64,000 nt of DNA. Source: Actinacidiphila acididurans. Lineage in GTDB: Bacteria; Actinomycetota; Actinomycetes; Streptomycetales; Streptomycetaceae. Positions 8,746 to 16,942 of the stretch are shown piece after piece. Position numbers and translations under genes: made by a program. Every line of letters starts with the position of its first letter. The stretch's first letter is position 1. The stretch spans positions 1 through 64,000 of the forward strand of contig NZ_JADKYB010000031.1 in NCBI RefSeq assembly GCF_016918855.1. Direction: 5' to 3'. The notes below the pieces were generated by a model. That model saw only the letters and a program-made list of their open reading frames with translations. It was not told where the DNA came from and did no database searches.

Positions 8746-9953
8746 CGGCTCCCGGTACGCCGCCCGATACGCCCGCCCCGGCACCGGACGGCGGGGCGCC
8801 GGACGGTTCGGTGCGGGGTGGCGCGGCACCCAACAGTCAGGCACCCAACGACTCGGCGCTGAACGGCTCGGCATCCAACGACCCCGTGCCGAACAGCCCG
8901 GCATCCGGCAGCCCGGGCCGGAACGGCCCGGCGCTGACCGGCCCGCTGCGGGACGGCCTGGTCGCGGCGCTGCGGCGGACGCTCACCACCGCGCTGCTGC
9001 TGGCCCTGATTCCGGTCACGGCGGCCGTGTTCGTCGCGGTCACGGTGCTCGGCGCCCCCGTCTCGCTGCTGACCGGCGGGCCCTGGCGCCCGGCCCGGAT
9101 CGCCGGCTTCACGCTGGTGTATTTGGTGACGGACCTGGCCGGGCTGGTGGCGGCAGCCGCGCTGTGGGTGCGCCACCCCGCCTCCCGCCCGGCCCGCGCG
9201 GTGGTCGCGTTCCGGCTGCTGGCCCGGCTGCTGCTGTTCCTGCGCCGGACCGCCGAGCGCGTCTTCGGCCTGGAACTCGACGTCTCCCCCGCGATACCGC
9301 GGGGCGAGCGGCCCGACGCACCCGTGCTGGTCTTCGTCCGGCACGCCGGTCCCGGTGACTCCTTCCTGCTGCTGCAGACCCTGCTGACCGAGGCCGGTCT
9401 GCTGCCGCACACCGTGCTCAAGGGCGCGCTGCGCGCCGACCCCTGCCTCGACGTGCTGGTCAGCACGGTCCCGCACTGTTTCCTGCCGCCGGCCCGGGGC
9501 ACCGCGCAGGAGGGGATCGCGGAGCTCGCGGCCGGGCTGCGGGCGGGCGAGGCGCTGGTGCTCTTCCCCGAGGGCGGCAACTTCACCCCGCGCCGGCACC
9601 GCCGGGCGATCGCGTCGCTGCGCCGCCGCGGCCTGTTCCGCCGGGCGGCCAAGGCGTCGCGGCTGCGGCACGTACTGCCGCCGCGCGACGCGGGGGCGCT
9701 GGCGGCGCTGGAGGCCGCGCCCACGGCCGACGTCGTCTTCGTCACCCACTCCGGGCTCGAAGTGATCGACTCCGCGCGCTCGGCCTGGGCCGCGCTCCCC
9801 TTCGACCACCCGGTCCGCGCCCATTGGTGGCACGTGCCCGCCGCCGCGATACCGGCCGGCCGCGAGGCCCGCAGCGAGTGGCTGCTCGACCAGTGGGCCC
9901 GCGTGGACGGCTGGATCGCCGGGCACGCCGTACCGGGAACCCCGCATGCGTGA
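8742..9953 (+). CDS. Membrane PlsC-like acyltransferase with pentapeptide-repeat N-terminus
   Basis: A 403-residue protein. Residues 1-65 are low complexity and include about eight five-residue units of the type A-x-N-x-x. Two membrane stretches follow, LLLALIPVTAAVFVAVTVL and LVYLVTDLAGLVAAAALWV. The acyltransferase core has HAGPGD (an H-x4-D motif) and LFPEGGNFTPRR (the FPEG block). Family members transfer fatty acyl groups to lysophospholipids. The ATG overlaps the patatin stop, which settles the start and implies coupled translation. The acyl acceptor cannot be read from the sequence. Confidence 0.8.
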   Translation: MTAPGTPPDTPAPAPDGGAPDGSVRGGAAPNSQAPNDSALNGSASNDPVPNSPASGSPGRNGPALTGPLRDGLVAALRRTLTTALLLALIPVTAAVFVAVTVLGAPVSLLTGGPWRPARIAGFTLVYLVTDLAGLVAAAALWVRHPASRPARAVVAFRLLARLLLFLRRTAERVFGLELDVSPAIPRGERPDAPVLVFVRHAGPGDSFLLLQTLLTEAGLLPHTVLKGALRADPCLDVLVSTVPHCFLPPARGTAQEGIAELAAGLRAGEALVLFPEGGNFTPRRHRRAIASLRRRGLFRRAAKASRLRHVLPPRDAGALAALEAAPTADVVFVTHSGLEVIDSARSAWAALPFDHPVRAHWWHVPAAAIPAGREARSEWLLDQWARVDGWIAGHAVPGTPHA

Positions 9954-10043
9954 TCGCCGGACCCGGCGGGCGGCCGGGACGAGCGCCCGCCGGGATCGGG
10001 GGCAGACGACAGGACAGGGCCGGCCCGGAACGAAGGAGCCGCG

Positions 10044-10340
10044 GTGAACCGTACGGACGTGGTGTGGCTGATCGTCGCCGGTGTCGTCCTGGCACTGGTC
10101 ACGGCGGTGATCGCGGTGCGGGTACTGCTGAAACTGGTGCGTGCCCGGCGGCTGCTCAAGGCCACCGGGATGCCGCTGTCCACCAAGGCGATGTTCTGGG
10201 GCTCGATCGTCTACCTGGTCTGGCCGGTGGACCTGCTGCCGGACCCGATCTACCTGGACGACATAGGTTTCCTGCTGCTGGCCCTGCGTTCGGTGCACGC
10301 GGCGGCCGTACGGGCCCGGGTCGCGCGGCGCGACCCGTGA
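10044..10340 (+). CDS. DUF1232 (YkvA-type) small membrane protein
   Basis: A 98-residue protein with one N-terminal membrane helix (VVWLIVAGVVLALVTAVIAV). The DUF1232 signature YLVWPVDLLPDPIYLDDIG is followed by a second hydrophobic stretch. Start GTG 10044 has AAGGAG upstream. The function of the family is unknown. It follows the acyltransferase gene by 90 bases and may belong to the same unit. Confidence 0.8.
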   Translation: MNRTDVVWLIVAGVVLALVTAVIAVRVLLKLVRARRLLKATGMPLSTKAMFWGSIVYLVWPVDLLPDPIYLDDIGFLLLALRSVHAAAVRARVARRDP

Positions 10341-10367
10341 CCGTACGACTGCCGGAAGAGGCGCGGC

Positions 10368-11630
10368 TCAGGGCGTGACGATCAGGTCCTCCTCCCAGGC
10401 ACGGATCGTCGCGGTGTCCCGGCGGACCTGCTGCTCGTCGCGGTGGGCCAGGATGGCGAAGCCGAAGTCGAGGCTGTCGACCAGGCTGCGGGTGACCTCG
10501 ACGTGGTCGCCGTCAACCGGGTGCCGTACCGAGAAGTGGTGGCTGGGCAGCTCGGTGATCTTGTCGAGCCCGGACATGCCGCGGACGGTGCCGGTCGCCC
10601 GGGCGATGTGGAAGACGCAGGACTGGTGCAGGTCCAGCCGGTAGGAGTCGGGTACGTCGCGGCCGGTCAGCCAGCGGACCGTGCGGTCGATCTGGCTGTC
10701 CCCGGTGGCGTTCCGGTTGAAGCGGGGCTGGCCGCCGCCGTGCGGCCGGGCGCCCAGTTCGATCAGCAGCGGGCCGTCCCCGGTGTCCATGACCTCCACG
10801 TGCGCCGATCCGAAGCGCAGGCCCACCGCGTCGAGGACCGGGAACACGTACTCGGTCAGGCGCGATACGGCCGGGTGGTCGGGCGGCAGCCAGGTCATCG
10901 TGTCGTAGACAGCCATGTGGGGGCCGTTGTCCACCTTGTGGTACGCGCAGACGTCCACGAGGGTGTGCCGGCCGTCGACGCTGAAGGTGTCCACCACGTA
11001 CTCGGTTCCGGTGACGAACTTCTGCACCAGCAGGCGGTCGTCGATCTGCCCGAACTGGTTGACCCGGCCGAGCTGGCGGCCGAAGACCTCGGCCCAGTTC
11101 TCGCCGCCGGGCAGTTTGATCACGCCGTCGGTGCTGGCGCTCTTGGGCGGCTTGATAACCAGGTCGGCGCCGTGCAGGGCGTTGCTGTCCAGCCAGTGCG
11201 CCACTTCGCCGGCGTCGGCGGTGCAGATCTGCGGGATGACGGGCAGCCCCGCGGCCGCGACGGCGGCGGCCATCGCGGCCTTGTCGCGCCGGGCGGCGGC
11301 GAGTTCGGCGACGTTGCTGCGGTGGGGCGTGACGCGGGGGGCGAGTTGTTCCGCCAATTCCACGCCGGACTCGCAGCCGGCGACGACCGCTCTGGGCGCG
11401 AGTGCGGCCAGCTCCGCCACGAGTGCGTCCAGGTCGCCGTCGTGGACGAGGATCCGTGGGAAGTCCTGGGGCCGGTAGGAGGAGGCGAAGGCGTCGGGCG
11501 GGCGGGGGCTGCTGACGACGGCCACGACGGGCACGTCGTATGCGGCGAATTCCGCGGCGAACAGCGCGCCGGAGGAGTAGGGGTCGACGATCGCGACCGG
11601 GCCGGTGCCGGCGGGGTCAGTCGTGGTCAC
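10368..11630 (-). CDS. ATP-grasp ligase (amino-acid ligase type), last gene of operon
   Basis: A 420-residue ATP-grasp protein. It has an N-terminal Rossmann-like part (residues 1-110) and a central domain with DLVIKPPKSASTDGV. Near the C-terminus LLIELGARPHGGGQP supplies the magnesium/ATP glutamate. This layout is typical of ligases such as BacD or DdaF that join carboxylates to amines through acyl phosphates. The GTG at 11630 overlaps the hydrolase stop by 14 bases and has AGAGGA upstream. The longer frame to 11669 lacks a site. It is the second ATP-grasp enzyme of the operon, so two amide bonds or two substrates may be handled. The substrates are unknown. Confidence 0.85.
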   Translation of the reverse strand: MTTTDPAGTGPVAIVDPYSSGALFAAEFAAYDVPVVAVVSSPRPPDAFASSYRPQDFPRILVHDGDLDALVAELAALAPRAVVAGCESGVELAEQLAPRVTPHRSNVAELAAARRDKAAMAAAVAAAGLPVIPQICTADAGEVAHWLDSNALHGADLVIKPPKSASTDGVIKLPGGENWAEVFGRQLGRVNQFGQIDDRLLVQKFVTGTEYVVDTFSVDGRHTLVDVCAYHKVDNGPHMAVYDTMTWLPPDHPAVSRLTEYVFPVLDAVGLRFGSAHVEVMDTGDGPLLIELGARPHGGGQPRFNRNATGDSQIDRTVRWLTGRDVPDSYRLDLHQSCVFHIARATGTVRGMSGLDKITELPSHHFSVRHPVDGDHVEVTRSLVDSLDFGFAILAHRDEQQVRRDTATIRAWEEDLIVTP

Positions 11631-12645
11631 TGAGGGTGTCCTCTTCAACGTCAACGGGCTGCGGAACAAGGGTGGTTTGTGTTGTGTGCGGGATTTCCGT
11701 GGTCTCCAGGGTCCCGGTGGCCAGGGCGCCGGCGGCGGCGCAGAAGCGGGCGAACATGTCGCCGGCGGCCGGCGAGACCAGCCGGGCCCGGACCGGGGCG
11801 TGCACCATGCCCGCTTCCATGACGTACCGGACCGGGGTGCCGTGTTCGCGCAGGGCGGCGGCGTACTTCTCCGCGTCGGTGCGCAGCGAGTCCATCTCGC
11901 AGCCGACGACGTAGGCCGGCGGCAGGTCCTGGAAGTCCCCGGCGAGCAGCGGGGAGACGTAACGGTCCTCGGCCTGGCCGTCGCGCGGGCAGTAGCAGGC
12001 GGTGTAGAACTCCATCTCGCCGCCGGACAGCAGCGGCGCGTCGTCGCCGCCGTGCCGCCATCGGGTGAAGTCCAGCACCGGGCTGATGAGGGCCTGGCCG
12101 CGCGGCCGGGGGCCGCCGCGGTCGCGGGACATCATGGTGAGCACCGCGGCCATGTTCGCGCCGGAGCTCTCCCCGCACACGACGGCGGCGCGCGGGTCGA
12201 TGCCGTCCAGCCCGGCGGCGGCCGGGTCGGCCAGGATGCCGCACAGGCCGGTCCAGCAGTCCTCGAGGGGGCCGGGGAACGGGTTCTCCGGGGCCATGCC
12301 GAAGTCCAGCGCGATCGTCACCAGGCCGGTGCGGTCGGCGAGTTCGGCGACCAGGCTGTGGTGGCTGGTGAGCGAGCCGATGACGAATCCGCCGCCGCGC
12401 ACGTAGAACAGCGGGGCGTCGCCGCGGCGGTGGGCCGGTTCGTAGATCCGGACGCGGGCGGTGCGGCCCTCGTGCCGGACGACGGTGTCGCGGTGGGTCA
12501 CCCCGTCGGGCACCGGGATCGGCAGTACCTCGGTGAGCGCGTCGTACAGCTCGCGCTGCCGCGGTACGGGGTAGGTGTAGAAGTCCGGCGGCAGGGCGCC
12601 GTTGACCGTGTCGACGAACTCCGCGATGCCTGGTGCGTAGGCCAT
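11617..12645 (-). CDS. Alpha/beta hydrolase (HSL-like esterase/peptidase fold)
   Basis: A 342-residue alpha/beta hydrolase of the hormone-sensitive-lipase type. The nucleophile Ser160 lies in GESSGAN, and a late Asp/His pair is plausible in DSLRTD and MVHA. The usual HGGG oxyanion motif reads RGGG (Arg83). That is unusual and could alter or weaken hydrolysis. The gene lies 47 bases after the MFS gene and overlaps the following ATP-grasp gene, so it belongs to the operon. It might remove a protecting group, hydrolyse an ester or act as a transferase. No substrate can be assigned. Confidence 0.8.
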   Translation of the reverse strand: MAYAPGIAEFVDTVNGALPPDFYTYPVPRQRELYDALTEVLPIPVPDGVTHRDTVVRHEGRTARVRIYEPAHRRGDAPLFYVRGGGFVIGSLTSHHSLVAELADRTGLVTIALDFGMAPENPFPGPLEDCWTGLCGILADPAAAGLDGIDPRAAVVCGESSGANMAAVLTMMSRDRGGPRPRGQALISPVLDFTRWRHGGDDAPLLSGGEMEFYTACYCPRDGQAEDRYVSPLLAGDFQDLPPAYVVGCEMDSLRTDAEKYAAALREHGTPVRYVMEAGMVHAPVRARLVSPAAGDMFARFCAAAGALATGTLETTEIPHTTQTTLVPQPVDVEEDTLSDHD

Positions 12646-12692
12646 CTGTACCGCCCGTTCTGTCGGCTGTCAGCAGGGGGGAAGGTGCGGGG

Positions 12693-13979
12693 TCAGGCTG
12701 TCGCCGGATCCTCCTGGCCCGGCAGGCCCGCGGCGGGCCCGGGCCGGTCCGCGGCCGGGTCGGGCGCGCGCTCGGGCTCGCGCGGCCCGGTCATGCCGAC
12801 CAGTACGGCGCCCACGGCGAGGACGGTCAGCAGGCCGCACAGCCACCACACGCCGGCCGGCGACCACTGCCAGACGGCGACGCCCAGCACCGGGCCCACG
12901 GCGTAGCCGATCTGCATGGGGACGGCGGCGGCGGCGATGTAGCGGCCGCGCAGGGCGGGCGGCGCGACCTGTCCGGGGTAGGCGGAGGCGGTCGGGGTGC
13001 CGATCATCTCGCCGGCGGTCCACACGAGCGTGGCCACCACGTAGAGCGCGACCGCCGACCCGATCGCGTACATGTTCATGCCGACGCCGACCAGGCCCAC
13101 GCCGAGGGCGACGGCCAGGCGGCCGGGCAGTTTCTGGACGTAGGAGGTGGCGAGCAGTTCCAGGCAGATGACGACGGCGGCGTTGAGCGAGAGCAGTGCC
13201 GCGTAGACCGTGGTGCTGTGGCCGTCCTGCCGGAGCTGGAGCGGCAGGGCCGAGGTGTGCTGGATGTAGACCACGGCGTTGAGGAACAGCGCCAGCATGA
13301 ACAGGACGTACGGGCGGTCGCGCAGGACCGCGGCGTACGAGCGCGAGCCGGTGTCGGCCGGGCGCTCCGCGGGGTGCTCGCGGTCGCCGCGGACGGTGAC
13401 GGCGGCGAGGACGGCGAACAGCAGGGACGTCACGGCGTCGATATAGAACATCAGGTGGTACGACCGGCTGATCAGCAGGGCGCCGAGCAGGGGGCCGCAG
13501 GTGGTGCCGAGGTTGAAGGCCATGCGGTAGACCGCGAAGACCATCACATGATGGTCGGCGGGGGTGCGTTCGACCAGGAGCGCGGAGGAGGCCGGGCGGT
13601 ACGCCTGGGCGGTCATGCCGATGACGGCGGCCAGCACGACGATGGCCGGCAGGTTGTGCAGCGTCACGATGCCGAGGACCAGCAGGCCGCTGAGGGCCAT
13701 GGACACCGCGATCGTACGGCCGTGGCCGAACCGGTCGCCGGCCGTGCCGCCGAACAGCACACCCAGCACCGAGCCGACCCCGTAGGCGCCGAGCGCGAGC
13801 GCGGCCCGGGAGGCGGAGAAGCCCTCGTGGGTGAGGTAGAGGACGAGGTAGATCTGCAGGAAGTTGCCGAGCCGGTTGACGAGCATGCCGGCCAGCAGGA
13901 TCCAGATGCTCAAGGGCAGCCGGGACAGCGCCTGCGCGACCGAGGGCGGCCGACCGGCGGAGGCGTTCTGGTCGCTCAC
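12693..13979 (-). CDS. MFS transporter, probable product exporter
   Basis: A 428-residue major facilitator protein with about twelve hydrophobic segments. The typical cytoplasmic loop reads GTAGDRFGHGR after helix two. The start GTG at 13979 overlaps the upstream ATP-grasp stop as GTGA, so translation is coupled. Its place in a ligase operon and its family argue for export of a small metabolite. It could serve as a second self-protection route alongside the DNA repair genes, but drug specificity cannot be read from the sequence. Confidence 0.88.
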   Translation of the reverse strand: MSDQNASAGRPPSVAQALSRLPLSIWILLAGMLVNRLGNFLQIYLVLYLTHEGFSASRAALALGAYGVGSVLGVLFGGTAGDRFGHGRTIAVSMALSGLLVLGIVTLHNLPAIVVLAAVIGMTAQAYRPASSALLVERTPADHHVMVFAVYRMAFNLGTTCGPLLGALLISRSYHLMFYIDAVTSLLFAVLAAVTVRGDREHPAERPADTGSRSYAAVLRDRPYVLFMLALFLNAVVYIQHTSALPLQLRQDGHSTTVYAALLSLNAAVVICLELLATSYVQKLPGRLAVALGVGLVGVGMNMYAIGSAVALYVVATLVWTAGEMIGTPTASAYPGQVAPPALRGRYIAAAAVPMQIGYAVGPVLGVAVWQWSPAGVWWLCGLLTVLAVGAVLVGMTGPREPERAPDPAADRPGPAAGLPGQEDPATA

Positions 13980-15226
13980 CGCGGCTCCGGCGGGGCGGGG
14001 TGGGCGGCGAGTTCGACGAGTTCGGGGGCGCGGCTGAGGGCCCGGCGGGTGGCGTCGACCGTGTCGGCGAGGGCGATGACCCGGCCGTAGCGGGAGATGT
14101 AGCCGCGCGGCGGCAGGCGCAGTACGGCGCCGGGCGCGGTGAGCGGGTCGGCGCTGTGGACGTCGGGCGTGAAGCGGTCCTGACGGACCGTCACCGACTC
14201 GACCTCGATGTCGTGTTCCGGGTAGAGGAAGGTGACCGCGGCGGCCCGGGGGCTGGTCCGGGTCAGGTCCGGCTCGACCCCGGCGGCCACGTCGGCGGCG
14301 GCCAGCGCGACATCGGGGGCGCCGGACAGGTGGCCGAGGTAGGGGATCATGTCGCCCCCGATACGGGCGTTGACCTCCATCAGGTGGGGGCCGTCGGGGG
14401 CGAGGCGGAACTCGGTGTGGGTGACGCCGGTGTGGAAGCCCAGCGCGGCGTGGCTGCGGCGCAGCGCCTCGGTGACCGCCGGATCGGACAGCAGCGGGTC
14501 GGCGCCGTCGATCTCGTGGCCGAACTCCTCGAAGTACGGGGCGAGTCCGACCCGCTTGTGCGCCACCACCAACGGCTGGAAGCCGCCGTCCCAGAAGACG
14601 GCGTCCACGCTGATCTCCGGGCCGTCGACGAACTTCTCGACCAGGACGGACAGTTCGAAGACCGGGACGCCGGGATAGGACGCGGCGGAAGCGGCGGCCC
14701 AGGCGTCGGCCAGGTCCTCGGGGCCGGCGAGCCCGCGCACGCCCATGCTGCCGGCCAGCCCGCGGGGCTTGAGGACCACCGGGTAGCCGATCTTGTCGGC
14801 GGCGGCCGCGGCCTCGGTGAGCGAGCCCACGGCGACGGAGGCGGGCTGCCGCAGCGCGCCCTCGTCCAGCAGGGTGCGGGTGCGGTTCTTGTCGCGGCAC
14901 GCCGCGATGGCCTCGGGCGGGGTGCCCGGCAGGCCCAGCGCCTGCGCGGCATGGGCGGCGGGCGTCACCAGGCCCTCGTCGTAGCAGAAGACGCCGCTGA
15001 CCCGGTGCTCGGCGGCCACCGCGCGGGCCGCTTCGGTGAGCCGCGCCGGGTCGGTGTTGTCCACCTGGGTGCTGCCGACGACGTACGGCGCCTCCCAGGT
15101 GACGGGGGCCGGCTGCAGCAGCCACAGCGCGTATTTGCGGCTCACCGTCTCCAGCACGAACTTCCTGCTCAGCCTGCTGCTGCTGCCGATCAGCAGTAAC
15201 AGCGGCCGGTCGCCGTCCTTCGGCAT
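13976..15226 (-). CDS. ATP-grasp ligase (amino-acid ligase type), first gene of operon
   Basis: A 416-residue ATP-grasp protein. Residues 8-120 form the preATP-grasp part. The ATP-binding stretch YPVVLKPRGLAGSMGV is central, and HLMEVNARIGGDMIPYL carries the Mg-binding glutamate and asparagine. ATP-grasp L-amino-acid ligases share this pattern. ATG 15226 has AAGGGA upstream. The longer frame to 16288 is a shadow of the plus-strand genes. A GTACCGGTAC palindrome lies 18 bases upstream of the start. It opens the four-gene operon and is divergent from the sigma factor gene. Confidence 0.87.
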   Translation of the reverse strand: MPKDGDRPLLLLIGSSSRLSRKFVLETVSRKYALWLLQPAPVTWEAPYVVGSTQVDNTDPARLTEAARAVAAEHRVSGVFCYDEGLVTPAAHAAQALGLPGTPPEAIAACRDKNRTRTLLDEGALRQPASVAVGSLTEAAAAADKIGYPVVLKPRGLAGSMGVRGLAGPEDLADAWAAASAASYPGVPVFELSVLVEKFVDGPEISVDAVFWDGGFQPLVVAHKRVGLAPYFEEFGHEIDGADPLLSDPAVTEALRRSHAALGFHTGVTHTEFRLAPDGPHLMEVNARIGGDMIPYLGHLSGAPDVALAAADVAAGVEPDLTRTSPRAAAVTFLYPEHDIEVESVTVRQDRFTPDVHSADPLTAPGAVLRLPPRGYISRYGRVIALADTVDATRRALSRAPELVELAAHPAPPEPR

Positions 15227-15244
15227 CCTCGTCCCTTCACACCT

Positions 15245-15254
15245 GTACCGGTAC
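15245..15254. promoter_or_regulatory. Palindromic operator candidate ahead of the ATP-grasp operon
   Basis: GTACCGGTAC is a perfect 10-bp palindrome inside a 15-nt near-palindrome running CTG to CAG. It lies 18 bases upstream of the first start codon of the operon, where a repressor could block it. No regulator has been linked to it. Confidence 0.35.
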
Positions 15255-15338
15255 CAGCGCCGTCCGGTTCCTCGCGCGCGGCCGCGGGAGCGCAGCCCTG
15301 AGGTGAACACCGGGGCGCGGCAAACGGTTGCACGGCTC

Positions 15339-15358
15339 CGGTCCGCTTTCGGTCCGCT
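15339..15358 (+). promoter_or_regulatory. Direct repeat CGGTCCGCT upstream of the sigma factor gene
   Basis: Two perfect copies of CGGTCCGCT (15339-15347 and 15350-15358) have an 11-bp period, one DNA turn. They lie 37 bases ahead of the GTG at 15395, in the space where promoter or activator elements are expected. The role is unknown. Confidence 0.35.
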
Positions 15359-15394
15359 GTCGCCGAAATGGCTGCGGTGCGACAGGAGTTGCCG

Positions 15395-16039
15395 GTGGCG
15401 GGCGGCAACCGAACGCGGGCGCGCGGTGTTCCAGCAGTGATGGATTCGACGGCGGAGCTGACGAGCGACACGGCGGACCTGCTGGCGGCGGACCTGACGG
15501 ACGGCTTCACGGAGCTGGTCCGGCTGCACGCCTCGGCGGTCCACGCCTTTCTGCTGCGCATTTCCGGCTCGCCGACCGTCGCCGACGATCTGGGCCAGGA
15601 CACGTTCCTGAAGGCCTACACGGCGCTGCGGGACTATCCGCCGGAGCGGCGGCGGGCGCTGCGGCCCCGGGCGTGGCTGCTGGTGATCGCGGCCAACACC
15701 TGGCGCAATCACGTACGCACGGCCGCGCGTCACCCGGTGGCCGCGGCCCCGGTGGAGGAGTCCTGCGTGGCGCTGTCGGACGGCAGCCCGGGGCCGGAGG
15801 AGCGCGCCGCCAACGCCCTGGACCGCGACGTGCTGACCACCGCCCTGCTGGAACTGCCCGAACAGCAGCGGATCGCGGTGGTGCTGCGGCACGTGATCGG
15901 CATGAGCTACGCGGAGGCCGCGCAGGTCCTGGACTGCCCGGTGGGCACGGTGAAGGCCCAGGTCTCCCGGGGCCTGGCCCGGCTGCGCGAGGTCGTGGGC
16001 CCGGCCGCGGTCACCTGGCAGGAGGCGAGGGGGGCATGA
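15395..16039 (+). CDS. RNA polymerase sigma factor, ECF-like (sigma-70 family)
   Basis: A protein of about 214 residues with sigma region 2 (FLLRISGSPTVADDLGQDTF) and region 4 (LPEQQRIAVVLRHVIGMSYA, then GTVKAQVSRGLARLR). There is no region 3, as in ECF sigmas. I chose GTG 15395 for its AGGAG site six bases upstream. ATG 15440 is the alternative and starts nearer the homology. The stop overlaps the Ada/ATL start as ATGA, so the two products are made together. No zinc anti-sigma gene is present. The Ada-type partner may be the sensor that sets its activity, which is inference. Confidence 0.8.
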   Translation: MAGGNRTRARGVPAVMDSTAELTSDTADLLAADLTDGFTELVRLHASAVHAFLLRISGSPTVADDLGQDTFLKAYTALRDYPPERRRALRPRAWLLVIAANTWRNHVRTAARHPVAAAPVEESCVALSDGSPGPEERAANALDRDVLTTALLELPEQQRIAVVLRHVIGMSYAEAAQVLDCPVGTVKAQVSRGLARLREVVGPAAVTWQEARGA

Positions 16040-16875
16040 GCGACGAGAGATTCCCGGACGAGGGCGAGGGCGCGGACGCGGACGCGTCCGCCTCGGGGCC
16101 CGCCGGCGACCTGGAGCGGGCGCTCGCGTCGCTGATGACGCCGGCCCCGCTGGGATTCGCGGCCGGGGTGCTGCGGGCGGCCGGGGTGGCGCCGGAGCGG
16201 TACGACACGTACACCGAGGTGGCCACGGCGGCGGGCGTGCTGTACGTGGCCCACCGCGGCGGGGCGGTGACCGGCGCCGCGCTGGCATCGGCGGCCGGCG
16301 GCGCGACGGGCTTCGAGGAGGCGCACCGCGGGCGTGCCGGGCGCTCCGCGATCCCGGCGGCCGCGGTGCCCGCGGGGCTGCGCACCGCCGTCCGCACCGG
16401 CCGCTTTGCCAAGCTCCCGCTGGACCTCGGACCGGTTCAGGCCCGAATGGCGGCGGTGCTGACCGCGGTGCGCGCGGTGCCCAGGGGCCAGCTCCGGCCG
16501 GCGTCCTGGGTCGCCCGCGAGGCCGGCCTCACCGGGCCCGGGGCCGTACTCGAGGTGCTGGCCGCCAATCCGGTGCAGGTGCTGGTGCCCTCCTACCGGG
16601 TGACGGACGAGGACGGGCTGCCGTACGACCTCGGGCACGGCGCGGCGGCCGGTGACGCGCTGCGGCGCGCCGAGGCCGTCGACGTGGAGCGGGTGGTCGA
16701 GCTGGCCCGGCAGCGTACGGTGTTCCTCGGCAGTGACACCACGCACATCTACTGCCACCCCACGTGCGCCCACGCCCGGCGGATCACGCCGCGGCACCAG
16801 GTGCCCTTCCGGTCCGCGGGCCAGGCGCGGCTGGCGGGGTACCGGCCGTGCAAGAGCTGCCGGCCGGCGGCATGA
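16036..16875 (+). CDS. Alkyltransferase-like protein with C-terminal Ada zinc domain
   Basis: A 279-residue fusion. Residues 55-210 resemble an O6-alkylguanine-DNA alkyltransferase, but the active-site motif PCHR reads PSYR (185-188), so Ser186 replaces the alkyl-accepting cysteine, as in catalytically dead ATL proteins. Residues 230-279 form an Ada metal-binding domain with Cys240, Cys244, Cys272 and Cys275 (YCHPTC and CKSC). In Ada one such cysteine takes methyl groups from DNA phosphotriesters. Ada normally carries this domain at the N-terminus, so the order here is reversed. Its coupling to a sigma gene suggests a damage sensor. Confidence 0.8.
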   Translation: MSDERFPDEGEGADADASASGPAGDLERALASLMTPAPLGFAAGVLRAAGVAPERYDTYTEVATAAGVLYVAHRGGAVTGAALASAAGGATGFEEAHRGRAGRSAIPAAAVPAGLRTAVRTGRFAKLPLDLGPVQARMAAVLTAVRAVPRGQLRPASWVAREAGLTGPGAVLEVLAANPVQVLVPSYRVTDEDGLPYDLGHGAAAGDALRRAEAVDVERVVELARQRTVFLGSDTTHIYCHPTCAHARRITPRHQVPFRSAGQARLAGYRPCKSCRPAA

Positions 16876-16942
16876 ACGCGCGCGGCGCCTCCGCGGACCC
16901 GCTCGGACCTCGGGCCGCCGCCACCTCACGGAACGGAGAAGG

